From positions 62,001 through 126,000 of the forward strand of contig CAVORH010000001.1 of NCBI GenBank assembly GCA_963698565.1: DNA of 64,000 bases, read 5' to 3'. Under the pieces are notes generated by a model. The model made no database searches. It was not told where the DNA came from and saw nothing but the letters and a program-made list of their open reading frames with translations. Source of the stretch: Sva-07 sp963698565. Its GTDB lineage: Bacteria > Actinomycetota > Acidimicrobiia > Acidimicrobiales > Ilumatobacteraceae. How positions within the stretch are numbered: the stretch's first letter is position 1; each line of letters begins with the position of its first letter. Position numbers and translations under genes: made by a program. This document shows, piece by piece, positions 26,619 through 35,028 of the stretch.

Positions 26619-26640
26619 ACCGTAGAGAAGGGGTGTCACA
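26619..26640 (-). promoter_or_regulatory. proximal recA promoter element shared with addBA
   Basis: On the minus strand TGTGACACCCCTTCTCTAC (26640 to 26622) runs into TACGGT (26624 to 26619), a TANNNT -10. Only one base differs from the element before the AddB gene. It would start a transcript about 48 bases before the recA ATG. No -35 of the usual type is present. Confidence 0.55.
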
Positions 26641-26685
26641 GGGTTGATCGGGTGATGTGGCCGCTCGGGACGACCGAATGACACG

Positions 26686-26715
26686 AGTGTAGTTGACGAA
26701 CACAGGTTCGTACAA
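26686..26715 (-). promoter_or_regulatory. distal recA promoter with embedded SOS box
   Basis: On the minus strand: TTGTAC (26715-26710), 18 bp, TACACT (26691-26686). The SOS box lies inside the spacer, the classic arrangement for LexA repression. Confidence 0.55.
26697..26710. promoter_or_regulatory. SOS box of recA
   Basis: CGAACACAGGTTCG has perfect CGAAC and GTTCG arms. It lies 134 bp before the recA ATG and about 104 bp before the divergent HD-domain gene. Confidence 0.75.
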
Positions 26716-26813
26716 GCATTGTCCGAACGAACGTGCGCGTCGCTCGCGCAGCTCCAGGGCTGATCGCACCGACCGGTCGCGGTTCGTACGCTCCCGCCGC
26801 CTAGGTTTCGGAC

Positions 26814-27368
26814 ATGCACCGCGCCACCCGCGCCTTCGACACCGCAGGCGACCTCGTGGAACATCTCCGAGAGCTGGCAGTCCTCGGTTCCGACGAGGGC
26901 CTCGCCTTCTCCGAGCTCGACCACGGACTGCAGACGGCTGCCCTCCTCGAGGCGACACACCCCGACGACCTCGAGCTGCAGGTCGCCGGGCTCGTCCACG
27001 ACCTCGCCCACCCATGGGACGGTCCCGGCCAGCCCGAACACCACCGACTCGGCGCCCGCGCCGTACGCAACCTGCTGGGCGACCGCGTGGCCTTCCTCGT
27101 CGAAGCGCACGTCGACGCCAAGCGCTATCTCGTCGCGGCCGATCCCACGTACGGCGACGCGCTCTCCCCCGGCAGCATCGCGACCCTTGCTGCGCAGGGG
27201 GGACCGATGTCGCCCGAGGAGGTACGAGCAGCCGACACCACCCCCGATTGGGCCGCAGCGGTCGCGCTCCGGCGCGCCGACGACGGCGCGAAGGTGCCCG
27301 GCGCCGAGGTCCCCCCGCTCGACCACTGGCTCCCGGCGATCGACGCCGTGGCGGCTCGCGGGTCGTGA
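26814..27368 (+). CDS. HD-domain protein of the PhnZ/TmpB-like phosphonate oxygenase family
   Basis: A 184-residue HD-domain protein. Likely iron ligands: His37 (SELDHGLQ), His62-Asp63 (LVHDLAH), His76/77, His99 (VEAHVDAKRYL) and Asp156/157 (RRADDGAK). The segment YGDALSPGSIATLAAQGGPM is typical of the mixed-valent di-iron oxygenases PhnZ and TmpB. These cleave the C-P bond of hydroxylated aminophosphonates. The next gene, which it overlaps by GTGA, is an alkaline-phosphatase-superfamily hydrolase. A role in organophosphonate breakdown is therefore inferred; the PhnY-like hydroxylase partner is not in this window. Confidence 0.75.
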   Translation: MHRATRAFDTAGDLVEHLRELAVLGSDEGLAFSELDHGLQTAALLEATHPDDLELQVAGLVHDLAHPWDGPGQPEHHRLGARAVRNLLGDRVAFLVEAHVDAKRYLVAADPTYGDALSPGSIATLAAQGGPMSPEEVRAADTTPDWAAAVALRRADDGAKVPGAEVPPLDHWLPAIDAVAARGS

Positions 27369-28813
27369 GCCGCCCGAACGTCCTGCTGGTCACCCTGGAT
27401 CAGTACCGCGGCGACTGCCTGAGCTGCGCCGGACACCCGGTGGTCCGCACCCCGAATCTCGACGCGCTCGCCGCCGAGGGGATCCGACTCGCCAACCACT
27501 ACGCCCAGGCGGCCCCGTGCTCGCCGGGTCGGGCCGCGCTCTACACCGGCACGTACCAGATGACCAATCGGGTCGTGGCCAACGGCACGCCGCTCGACGA
27601 TCGATTCGACAACGTTGCCCGCGCTGCTCGGCGCGCGGGGTGGGCCCCGACGCTGTTCGGCTACACCGACCAGGGCGTCGATCCCCGGACGGTGACCGAT
27701 CCGGACGATCCTCGACTGTCCGACTACGAGGAGATCCTGCCCGGCTTCGACGTCGGCCTCGACCTGCGGGGCAACGGCGAGCTGTGGGTGCGGTGGCTCG
27801 TCGAACAGGGCCACGACGTCGCCGACGGCACGCATGCGCTCCAGACCGAGCCGCAACGGCCGGCGGAGCTGTCGCACTCTGCGTTCCTCACCGATCGGCT
27901 CCTCGACTGGATCGACCACCAGGACGAGCCCTGGTTCGCCCATGCGTCGTACCTGCGGCCCCACCCTCCGTACGCCGCCGCCGGCCACTGGTCACAGGCC
28001 TACGATCCCGACGAACTGCCCGCACCGGTGCCGGTCGGCGACGAACTCCACGGCCTCCACCGGTCGCTGCTCCAGCATCCCGAGGCTGCCGCGCCGACCG
28101 ATCCGGTCGAACTCGCGCGGCTCCGGGCGCAGTACTTCGGCATGTGCAGCGAGGTCGACGACCAGTTGGGTCGGGTGTGGGACGCGCTGCGCCGGTCCGG
28201 CCAGTGGAGCAACACCATCATCGTGGTGACCGCCGATCACGGCGAGCAGCTCGGCGACCAGGGGCTGATCCAGAAGGCCGGCTTCTTCGAAGCCAGCTAC
28301 CACATCGTCGGCATCGTCCGCGATCCGCGCCGCCTCGGCGCTGCCGGGACCGTGGTCGAGCAGTTCACGGAGAACGTCGACATCTTCCCGACGATCTGCC
28401 ACCTCCTCGGCGAGGAGGTGCCGGCACAGTGCGACGGGCACCCGCTGACACCCTTCCTCGACGGGGTGACGCCCAGCGTGTGGCGCGACGGAGCCCATTG
28501 GGAGTGGGACTGGCGCGATGCGTTGGTGGCCGCCGGTCAGACCGACGATCCGTGGGACCGACGCAGCGATCGCAACAACCTCGCCGTGATCCGAACCGCC
28601 ACGCACGCCTACGTCCAGTTCGGCAACGGCACCTGGCGCTGCTACGACCTGGCCGAGGATCCGACGTGGCGGACCGAGGTGCACGATCCCGGTGTCGTGC
28701 TGCCGCTGGCTCAGGCGATGCTCTCCTGGCGCCAGGAACACCTCGACCGCAACCTGACGGGCTTCTGGCTGCGCGATGGCGGCATCGGGCGCCGCCCCTA
28801 CGCGGCGAGCTGA
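27365..28813 (+). CDS. sulfatase / phosphonate monoester hydrolase-like enzyme
   Basis: Alkaline phosphatase superfamily hydrolase of 482 residues. The N-terminal RPNVLLVTLDQYRGD supplies the metal-binding Asp. Cys52 in PCSPGRAAL is the formylglycine site (CxPxR). A second metal site appears in VVTADHGEQLGDQG near residue 290. The formylglycine signature places it with arylsulfatases and phosphonate/phosphate monoester hydrolases. The long insert and C-terminus resemble the latter. Its coupling to the PhnZ-like gene favours phosphonate esters as substrate, but sulfate esters cannot be excluded. It starts at GTG 27365. Confidence 0.85.
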   Translation: MSRPNVLLVTLDQYRGDCLSCAGHPVVRTPNLDALAAEGIRLANHYAQAAPCSPGRAALYTGTYQMTNRVVANGTPLDDRFDNVARAARRAGWAPTLFGYTDQGVDPRTVTDPDDPRLSDYEEILPGFDVGLDLRGNGELWVRWLVEQGHDVADGTHALQTEPQRPAELSHSAFLTDRLLDWIDHQDEPWFAHASYLRPHPPYAAAGHWSQAYDPDELPAPVPVGDELHGLHRSLLQHPEAAAPTDPVELARLRAQYFGMCSEVDDQLGRVWDALRRSGQWSNTIIVVTADHGEQLGDQGLIQKAGFFEASYHIVGIVRDPRRLGAAGTVVEQFTENVDIFPTICHLLGEEVPAQCDGHPLTPFLDGVTPSVWRDGAHWEWDWRDALVAAGQTDDPWDRRSDRNNLAVIRTATHAYVQFGNGTWRCYDLAEDPTWRTEVHDPGVVLPLAQAMLSWRQEHLDRNLTGFWLRDGGIGRRPYAAS

Positions 28814-28817
28814 TCCG

Positions 28818-29276
28818 TCAGTCGGGCTCTGGGGCCGCGGAGCGATCGGACGTCGGGGCGGTCGTCGCACCGTCGGCGTCGTGGCCGCCGACGATCTCGA
28901 AGTCGAGCGGCGTCGGGGTACGCATCATGATGTCGATCGCCTGCCACATCAGATACGCCGATCCGTACAGGAGCAGCGGAAGGGCGACGGCCAGCACGAC
29001 GAGCACGGCGAACATCGGCCCGACCGCCACGTCGGGCCAGGTGTAGGCAACCATGCCGCCCAGCACGAGCATCAGCGGGCCGAAGGTGATGATCGCCGTG
29101 ATCGCTGCCGCACCGAGTTCGTAGCCCACGTCGTTGCGGCGCCAATCGAGACCGCAGGTCTGGCAACAGTCGGCCTTCTTGAACCAACCGACGAAGAACG
29201 CCCCCCGTCCACCACACCACGGACAGCGCCGGAACGCCCCTCGGATCAACATGTGGAACAAGCCGGGTCGCTGCAC
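28818..29276 (-). CDS. DUF983 family membrane protein with zinc ribbon
   Basis: A 152-residue protein. Two Cys pairs (CPWCGGRG and CQTCGLDW) near residues 18-44 form the DUF983 N-terminal ribbon, followed by two helices (AAAITAIITFGPLMLVLGGMVA and FAVLVVLAVALPLLLYGSAY). The C-terminal tail is acidic. DUF983 proteins are widespread and uncharacterised. It is convergent with the sulfatase gene. Confidence 0.8.
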   Translation of the reverse strand: MQRPGLFHMLIRGAFRRCPWCGGRGAFFVGWFKKADCCQTCGLDWRRNDVGYELGAAAITAIITFGPLMLVLGGMVAYTWPDVAVGPMFAVLVVLAVALPLLLYGSAYLMWQAIDIMMRTPTPLDFEIVGGHDADGATTAPTSDRSAAPEPD

Positions 29277-29314
29277 GATTCAAGGTTACGCGCTGAATTT
29301 GTCAGACTCTCAAA

Positions 29315-30124
29315 ATGCGCCGTTCGCTCGGAGGCCTCGTGTTGATCGTCGGTGCGGTCCTGATCGCGCTCGCGATCGGCGCCTGGTGGCTCCAGCGGGT
29401 GGCGTTCACGCCTGCGGACGATTCCGGCGTCGCGCTGTCGATCCTGGGCGACGAGGACATCCGGGGCCAGATCGCCACGATCGTCGCGAGTGCCGATGCG
29501 CCGACGCTGCAGCAGTCGCCGTTGCAGCTCAAGGGCTTCATCGAGGAGATCGCCCGCATTCCCGACGGCGCCGCGCTGATGAGTCGTTTCGTCGCCGAGG
29601 GCCACGCCCGGCTGCTCGGCAAGACCGACGAACTCGTCCTGATCACCGCCGAGGAACAGGTGACGATCGTGCGTGACGAGCGCGTGGGCGAGGCCGCTCC
29701 GCTCACACTCCCCGTGCAGCGCGTCGGCTCGATGGCCTTCCTGAGCGACTGGCTCGGTTGGTTCGCCCTGGGCCTCGGCGGGCTGGGAGTTCTGATCCTG
29801 CTGGTGGGAATCGTGCTGCGCCCTGAGCGAGGAGAGGGCACGTTCGCGCTCGGCGTCGGGTTGGCGAGCCTGGCGGGCTCACTCGTGCTGTTCGGGTGGA
29901 TCATCCCCCTCGCCGTGCTGCCGGCGTTCTCCGACGACCCCTGGATGGGGGTGATACCGAGATTGGCGACCCACCATCGCAATCTGACCTTGCTGCTGGC
30001 GGTGATCGCGCTCGTCGGCGCTGCCCTGCTCGTGTTCGCCACGAGCAGCCGCCGGCAACGTCGCCAGCACTCGACCCCGCTCAACGTCGGCCGGTACCGC
30101 GACGACCGGAGCTGGAGCCGCTGA
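29315..30124 (+). CDS. four-helix membrane protein, unknown
   Basis: A 269-residue protein: one N-terminal helix (GGLVLIVGAVLIALAIGAWWL), a ~110-residue outer domain with Leu/Glu repeats, and three further helices. The last is NLTLLLAVIALVGAALLVFA. It ends in a basic tail RRQRRQHS. I do not recognise the family. The layout, with an outer domain held between helices, suggests a sensor or envelope protein. It is divergent from the DUF983 gene. Confidence 0.65.
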   Translation: MRRSLGGLVLIVGAVLIALAIGAWWLQRVAFTPADDSGVALSILGDEDIRGQIATIVASADAPTLQQSPLQLKGFIEEIARIPDGAALMSRFVAEGHARLLGKTDELVLITAEEQVTIVRDERVGEAAPLTLPVQRVGSMAFLSDWLGWFALGLGGLGVLILLVGIVLRPERGEGTFALGVGLASLAGSLVLFGWIIPLAVLPAFSDDPWMGVIPRLATHHRNLTLLLAVIALVGAALLVFATSSRRQRRQHSTPLNVGRYRDDRSWSR

Positions 30125-30153
30125 CCGGCCCGGCGCGGCCGATCCCCGCCGTT

Positions 30154-30196
30154 CTCGTGAACAAGCCGCGCACCAGGGACGCATCTTGTTCACGAG
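30154..30196. repeat. dispersed palindromic element, family B copy 1
   Basis: CTCGTGAACAAG (30154-30165) and CTTGTTCACGAG (30185-30196) are perfect inverted 12-mers with a 19-base centre. The outer sequence TTCTCGTGAAC is identical to the element at 40893. It lies between the membrane-protein gene and the acyl-CoA dehydrogenase gene. Confidence 0.65.
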
Positions 30197-30248
30197 CAAC
30201 CGTTGCGTACGATCAGTTCGACGGTCCGAGACCCGAGGAGGGCACACG

Positions 30249-31478
30249 ATGTACCAGTGGAGCGACGAACACCAGATGATCCGCGACGCCGTGAAGCGCT
30301 TCGTCGACGACGAGATCCGCCCCCACGTCGACGAACTCGAACACGGCGACCTGCCGCCGTACGACATCCTGCGCAAGATGTTCGCGACGTTCGGCATGGA
30401 CGCGATGGCCCGCGACGGCTTCAAGCGGCGCATCGAGCGCGAGCGAGCGATCGAGGCCGGTGACGACGTCGACACGGGCGGCGCGTCCGCTGGCGGCGAC
30501 GGCGGCGGCATGTCGCTGATCCCGATCATCGAGCTGTGCCGGGTGTGTCCGGGCATGGTGACCGCGATGGGGGTGTCGATGGGGCTCACCTCGGCGGCGA
30601 TCATGTCGAAGGGCACGATCGCCCAGAAGGAGCGCTGGGCCCTCGATCTGCTCACGATGGACAAGGTGGGCGCGTGGGCGATCACCGAGCCGGGGAGCGG
30701 CTCCGATGCCTTCGGCTCCATGCGCTCGACCGCCCGACGCGACGGCGACGAGTACGTCCTCAACGGGTCGAAGACCTTCATCACCAACGGCCCGTACGCC
30801 GACACGACGGTGTTCATCTGCAAGCTCGACGACGGCGAGACGCCGCCCGAGCAGCGCAAGGTGCTGTCGTTCGTGCTCGACCGGGGCATGCCGGGCTTCG
30901 AGCAGTCGAAACCACTGCGCAAGATGGGCATGCACTCCTCCCCCACCGGTGAGCTGTTCCTCGACGACGTGCGCGTCGGCCGCGACCGCCTGATCGGCGA
31001 GACCGAGGACCTGCCGGCCGGCGGGCGCGACGGCGCCAAGGCGACGTTCCAGCAGGAGCGTTCCGGTGTCGCCGCGATGGCGCTCGGCATCATCGAGGAG
31101 TGCCTGCAGTTGAGCGTCCAGTACGCGAAGGACCGCGTGCAGTTCGGCAAGCCGATCGGCGAGTTCCAGCTGATCCAGGAGAAGCTCGCCCGAATGGAGG
31201 TCGCCCGCCTCAACGTACAGAACCTCGTGTTCCGCACGATGGAGATGGGCGCGGCCGGCGAGACGATGACCCTGGCCGAGGCCTCCGCGATGAAGTTGTA
31301 CTCGGCTCGAGCCGCCACCGAGGTCGCCATGGAGGCGGTCCAGCTGTTCGGCGGCAACGGGTACATGAGCGAGTTCCGGGTGGAACAGCTCGCCCGTGAC
31401 GCCAAGGTGCTCCAGATCTACGCCGGCACCGACGAGATCCAGATCGTCGCCATCGCCAAGGACCTCCTGCGGGCCTGA
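30249..31478 (+). CDS. acyl-CoA dehydrogenase
   Basis: FAD-dependent alpha,beta-dehydrogenation of an acyl-CoA; 409 residues. WAITEPGSGSDAFG and YVLNGSKTFITNG are the FAD-binding segments, RVQFGKPIGEFQLIQ the substrate-binding part, and QLFGGNGYMSEFRVEQLARDAK the C-terminal helix region. The usual catalytic Glu position reads IYAGTDEIQ (Ala). As in isovaleryl-CoA-type enzymes the base is probably the Glu in QQERSGVAAMALG. A GAGGAGG ribosome site precedes ATG 30249. The substrate chain is not deducible. Confidence 0.92.
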   Translation: MYQWSDEHQMIRDAVKRFVDDEIRPHVDELEHGDLPPYDILRKMFATFGMDAMARDGFKRRIERERAIEAGDDVDTGGASAGGDGGGMSLIPIIELCRVCPGMVTAMGVSMGLTSAAIMSKGTIAQKERWALDLLTMDKVGAWAITEPGSGSDAFGSMRSTARRDGDEYVLNGSKTFITNGPYADTTVFICKLDDGETPPEQRKVLSFVLDRGMPGFEQSKPLRKMGMHSSPTGELFLDDVRVGRDRLIGETEDLPAGGRDGAKATFQQERSGVAAMALGIIEECLQLSVQYAKDRVQFGKPIGEFQLIQEKLARMEVARLNVQNLVFRTMEMGAAGETMTLAEASAMKLYSARAATEVAMEAVQLFGGNGYMSEFRVEQLARDAKVLQIYAGTDEIQIVAIAKDLLRA

Positions 31479-31485
31479 CCCGCGC

Positions 31486-32355
31486 TCAGCGGCGCCAGAA
31501 GTCGAGCGGATCGGCCTGCGGACGGAAACCAGCCGCTTCGGCCATCGCCGCAGCAGCGGCGAAGCCGTGGCCGACGCGTGACCCCTCGTGGGCGTCGGAA
31601 CCGAAGGACACCGCGGCGCCGCCCTCCTCGTACCACCAGGTCAGGACTACTGCGTCCAGCGGCCGGCGGGTGTTGATCTCGAGCACCCGTCCGGCGTCGC
31701 GGATCGCCCGCAACGTCGTTCGGTACTCCTCCTCGAACCGCGTCGGATCGTGGCGGCGACCAGCCCGTTCGATCTGGCGGGTGACGTAGTCGATGTGGGC
31801 GAAGACCTCGAACACGTCGGTGGCCTCGACGAGCTCGATCGCCGCGGCGAGGTACGACCGGACGGCTGCGGCGTCCTGCTCGCGTGTCGTCACCTCCGCG
31901 TACCACTCGTCGAGCAGCCGGACCTCGGCGTCGACGTTCGTCGAGTGGAGCGAACCGAGCACGCGGTCGAACCTCCCGGAGGCCAGCAGCGAGGCGGTCT
32001 GTTCGGGGAACCAGTGCGGTTCACCGATCTCGAGACCGGTGAGGATCCTGAGCGCAGGGAACTCCGACCGACACCGCTCGATCGCGTCGAAGTACGCGTC
32101 GGTGTCGATCATCGGCGCGGTGAAGCAACCGCGGTCGTCGAGACCCACAGCGATTCTCGGATCAGCTGCGGTGCCGGGGTCGTGGATCGCCCAGGCCGCC
32201 ATGTCGACGTGTTCGGTGAACGCGACCGACGGCAGCCCGAGTTCGATCGCCCGCTCGCACGAGGCCCGCATCGAACCGTTGCTCGCATCCCACGAGAACT
32301 CGGTGTGCACGTGGTTGTCGGGCGGCAACGTCACGCCCGGAGCTTCCCACACCAT
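31486..32355 (-). CDS. PHP-domain phosphoesterase (histidinol-phosphatase-like)
   Basis: A 289-residue metallo-phosphatase of the PHP family. Metal ligands: PDNHVHTEFSWDA, AFTEHVD, GLEIGE, LGSLHS and FGSDAHEGSRVGHGF. This set matches HisK-type histidinol phosphatase. No his genes are close, so PHP phosphatase of unknown substrate is the safe call. It is convergent with the acyl-CoA dehydrogenase gene (7 bp gap). The start was set at ATG 32355; a GTG seven codons later is also possible. Confidence 0.82.
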   Translation of the reverse strand: MVWEAPGVTLPPDNHVHTEFSWDASNGSMRASCERAIELGLPSVAFTEHVDMAAWAIHDPGTAADPRIAVGLDDRGCFTAPMIDTDAYFDAIERCRSEFPALRILTGLEIGEPHWFPEQTASLLASGRFDRVLGSLHSTNVDAEVRLLDEWYAEVTTREQDAAAVRSYLAAAIELVEATDVFEVFAHIDYVTRQIERAGRRHDPTRFEEEYRTTLRAIRDAGRVLEINTRRPLDAVVLTWWYEEGGAAVSFGSDAHEGSRVGHGFAAAAAMAEAAGFRPQADPLDFWRR

Positions 32356-32443
32356 GACGCGCCCCGGGTCGTGCCCATGTCGAGTGGTCCGTCGGTGCCG
32401 CCCGGCCCTCACGGCCGGGGTCCGACTCCTGCTGGTACTCAGG

Positions 32444-32518
32444 TGGTGCTTCCCCTGGGATTCGAACCCAGAACCAATGGATTAAGAGTCCACTGCTCTG
32501 CCATTGAGCTAGAGAAGC
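32444..32518 (-). tRNA. tRNA-Lys (anticodon CUU)
   Basis: Cloverleaf on the minus strand: acceptor GCTTCTC pairs with GGGAAGC, D arm GCTC...GAGC, anticodon loop CTCTTAA (CTT), T arm CTGGG TTCGAAT CCCAG. The 3' CCA is encoded (32446-32444). Confidence 0.97.
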
Positions 32519-32590
32519 AAGCGGCCTGACAGGGTACCGAACGAAGTGCCGCTCCGCACCTCGTGTCCGTACCCCGTCAGGGCCTGCGTT

Positions 32591-32667
32591 TGGGGTGGCC
32601 AAGGGGACTTGAACCCCCAACCGCCAGGATCACAACCTGGTGCTCTACCTGTTGAGCTATGACCACC
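32591..32667 (-). tRNA. tRNA-His (anticodon GUG)
   Basis: Acceptor GTGGTCA pairs with TGGCCAC. The extra G at -1 needed by histidyl-tRNA synthetase is present (32667). Anticodon stem CCAGG/CCTGG carries loop TTGTGAT (GTG), and the discriminator C is followed by an encoded CCA. Confidence 0.97.
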
Positions 32668-32735
32668 ATGTGGTGGCACAGTGTGCCAGGTGGGACCGCG
32701 TTCGACACACTCCGATTCCGTCCGCCCGGGCGTGA

Positions 32736-33449
32736 TCAGTCGCCGCGCATGCGGTCACGCCAGTCTCCGGGCTTCAGACCGAGTTGGACCATGCGTTCCG
32801 CCGCCCAGATCGGTGGCTCGAAGTCACCGCCCGCCTCCAGCGTCGCGACCTGCGGGCCGTCCTCGGCCCACACGTGGCACGTGTTCAGGTTCATCTGCCA
32901 CGACATCCGCCGCTGCTCGGGCGTCATCTGCGCCGGGTCGGCGCTGGAGCCGTCACGGCGAGCGCTCGACGCCCGCATCGACCAGATGCACTGGATCGCG
33001 ACCGGGGCCATCGCCTGCAGCAACGCCGTGGTGTGGGTACAGCCGCGCGGACCACCGAAGAGCTCGCGGACCTTGTGGGTGAAGCCGCGGGCGATCGACA
33101 ACCCGACGAGCTTGTCGTAGTGACTCTCGATGTTCGGGCACTCGGCGTTCGGGTGGACCTCGATACCGACCTCCGCGCCGATGATCTCGAGCGTCGGGAA
33201 CGCGATCTCGAGGTCGATCTGCATGTGGTGGATCGTCAGCGGGTCCGGATCGGTGTCGAGATACAGCCCGGGCGGCTTCTGGTCGCGCACCGCGCCCCGG
33301 ATCAGGATCACGTCGTCCGCCTTGCGGAACGCACGAACCCGGTACTCGCGGTCGTGGAGGACCTCCAACGGTGACCCGGCCTCGTCGAGGGGGTCGGTGG
33401 GCAGGATCGTGGAGTCGTCGAACAGGTCGTCGACGGTCGGGGCAGCCAT
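32736..33449 (-). CDS. DUF2889 family protein
   Basis: A 237-residue soluble protein. Its central blocks are REYRVRAFRKADDVILIRGAV, LTIHHMQIDLEI, CPNIESHYDKLVGLSIARGF and LFGGPRGCTHTTALLQAMAP. These fit DUF2889, a family with no assigned function; conserved His, Cys and Arg could bind a metal or substrate. ATG 33449 was chosen; the open frame extends far upstream but through the opposite-strand GNAT gene. Confidence 0.8.
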   Translation of the reverse strand: MAAPTVDDLFDDSTILPTDPLDEAGSPLEVLHDREYRVRAFRKADDVILIRGAVRDQKPPGLYLDTDPDPLTIHHMQIDLEIAFPTLEIIGAEVGIEVHPNAECPNIESHYDKLVGLSIARGFTHKVRELFGGPRGCTHTTALLQAMAPVAIQCIWSMRASSARRDGSSADPAQMTPEQRRMSWQMNLNTCHVWAEDGPQVATLEAGGDFEPPIWAAERMVQLGLKPGDWRDRMRGD

Positions 33450-33524
33450 CGGTGCACGGTACCGCGAGCGTCCCCGCAGAATCCGACCGGCGTCGCGGCG
33501 GTGCCGGTGCGCCACACTGGTGCG

Positions 33525-34139
33525 GTGAACCAGCTCGCCGTCGGTGTGTTGTCCGGACAGTTCGTCGTCCTCGAACCGCTGCGGGTCGACCACGTCGACG
33601 ATCTGGCGGCAGCGGGCAGCGGCGACCGCTCGACGTTCGCCTACACCCAGGTGCCCGATGGCCCCGCCGACGCTGCCGCCTATGTCGACTGGCTCCTCGA
33701 CGACGCCGCCAACGGCCGGGCCGCTCCGTTCGTCCAGCGGCGTGTGGCCGATCGTGCCGTGGTCGGATGCACCCGGTTCCTCAACCCACTGTGGCCGCTC
33801 TCGCGGCCGGATCCCGACGAGGTCGAGATCGGAGGAACGTGGCTCGCCGGCAACGCTCAGCGGAGCCCGATCAACACCGAGGCCAAGCTGCTCCTCCTGA
33901 CCCACGCGTTCGAGGTGTGGCAGGTGCAGCGGGTCGCCATCTGCACCGATGCCCGCAATGCGCAGAGCCGGCGAGCGATCGAACGCATCGGCGCCGAGTT
34001 CGAGGGCGTGTTGCGGCGCCATCGCCGCTCGACCCATGCGGGCGACGGCGACCGGCTCCGCGACACCGCGTCCTACTCGGTCACGACCGACGACTGGCCC
34101 GAGGTCGCCGAGCGCCTGCGCGGGCTCCTGCACCGCTGA
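33525..34139 (+). CDS. GNAT acetyltransferase, RimJ/RimL-like
   Basis: A 204-residue N-acetyltransferase. The N-terminal FVVLEPLRVDHVDDLAAAG, central EIGGTWLAGNAQRSPINTEAKLLLL and RVAICTDARNAQSRRAIERIGAEFEGVLR match the RimJ/RimL-type fold that acetylates proteins or small amines using acetyl-CoA. GTG 33525 is used as start. It is divergent from the DUF2889 gene. Confidence 0.85.
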   Translation: MNQLAVGVLSGQFVVLEPLRVDHVDDLAAAGSGDRSTFAYTQVPDGPADAAAYVDWLLDDAANGRAAPFVQRRVADRAVVGCTRFLNPLWPLSRPDPDEVEIGGTWLAGNAQRSPINTEAKLLLLTHAFEVWQVQRVAICTDARNAQSRRAIERIGAEFEGVLRRHRRSTHAGDGDRLRDTASYSVTTDDWPEVAERLRGLLHR

Positions 34140-34213
34140 TCCACGGCTCGCCGTCCGCCGCAGCGGACCGACGAATGCGTCGAGTCCGGGTCGGGCACCT
34201 ATCTTCGTGGTCG

Positions 34214-35026
34214 GTGCCACTCTCGAACAGTTCCGTCAAACTCAGCCATGCCGCACTCGTCGGCGTGGCAGCCGGGCTGCTGGGTGGTCTGTTCGGCGTC
34301 GGCGGCGGGCTGATCATCGTGCCCGGCCTCGTCGGCTTCGCCCACATGGAGCGTCGGCTCGCCCACGGCACCTCGCTCGCCGCCACGTTGCCGATCGCAC
34401 TCGCGAGCCTCGTCACCTACCTCGCCCACGGCAACGTCGACTGGCCGGTCGCGCTCTTCCTCGCGATCGGCGCGATCGTCGGCGCGATCGTCGGCACCCA
34501 GCTCCTGCACGTGATTCCGAAGAACGTGCTGGTGATGGTGTTCGTGATCACGGTGCTCGCCACCGCGACCCGGCTGCTGATCAGTTCGGATTCCACCGGT
34601 CGTGCGGAACTGACCGTCGTCTCGGCGCTGTTGCTGGTGCTCGTCGGCTTCGTCACCGGCACGTTGGCGGGGCTGCTCGGCATCGGCGGCGGCGTGATCA
34701 TGGTGCCGGCAATGGTCGTCGGCCTCGGGATGGTTCCCGCCCTGGCCAAGGGCACGTCGGTCGCCGTGATCGTGCCGACATCGATCATGGGAACGATCCG
34801 CAACCGCAAGAAGGCCAACGCCGACATCCCCGTCGCCGCCGTCGTCGGTGCCTGCGGCGCGGTCACCGCCGTGATCGGCGCGACGATCTCCGACCGGATG
34901 AGCGATTCACTGTCGAACATCATGTTCGCCGCACTGCTGCTGTTCGTGGCGATCACCCAGCTGCTCTCGCTGCGTTCCAAGCCCTCGGATCGCGACGCGG
35001 TTCCCGTGCTGCCCACCAACGACTGA
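34214..35026 (+). CDS. TauE/SafE (TSUP) family sulfite/organosulfur exporter
   Basis: A 270-residue membrane protein with about eight helices and the duplicated TSUP signature. The first copy is AAGLLGGLFGVGGGLIIVPGLV (residues 18-39) and the second TLAGLLGIGGGVIMVPAMV (~155-173). The family moves sulfite, sulfoacetate and similar anions. A GTG start at 34214 leaves a short cytoplasmic N-tail. The two NAD(P)H-quinone-oxidoreductase-like genes follow after 2 bp, so one operon is likely. Confidence 0.88.
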   Translation: MPLSNSSVKLSHAALVGVAAGLLGGLFGVGGGLIIVPGLVGFAHMERRLAHGTSLAATLPIALASLVTYLAHGNVDWPVALFLAIGAIVGAIVGTQLLHVIPKNVLVMVFVITVLATATRLLISSDSTGRAELTVVSALLLVLVGFVTGTLAGLLGIGGGVIMVPAMVVGLGMVPALAKGTSVAVIVPTSIMGTIRNRKKANADIPVAAVVGACGAVTAVIGATISDRMSDSLSNIMFAALLLFVAITQLLSLRSKPSDRDAVPVLPTND

Positions 35027-35028
35027 CG

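Noticed and set aside
32444..32667. integration hotspot at the two tRNA genes
   Set aside because: No integrase, no repeated tRNA 3' end and no foreign-looking gene block lies beside them.
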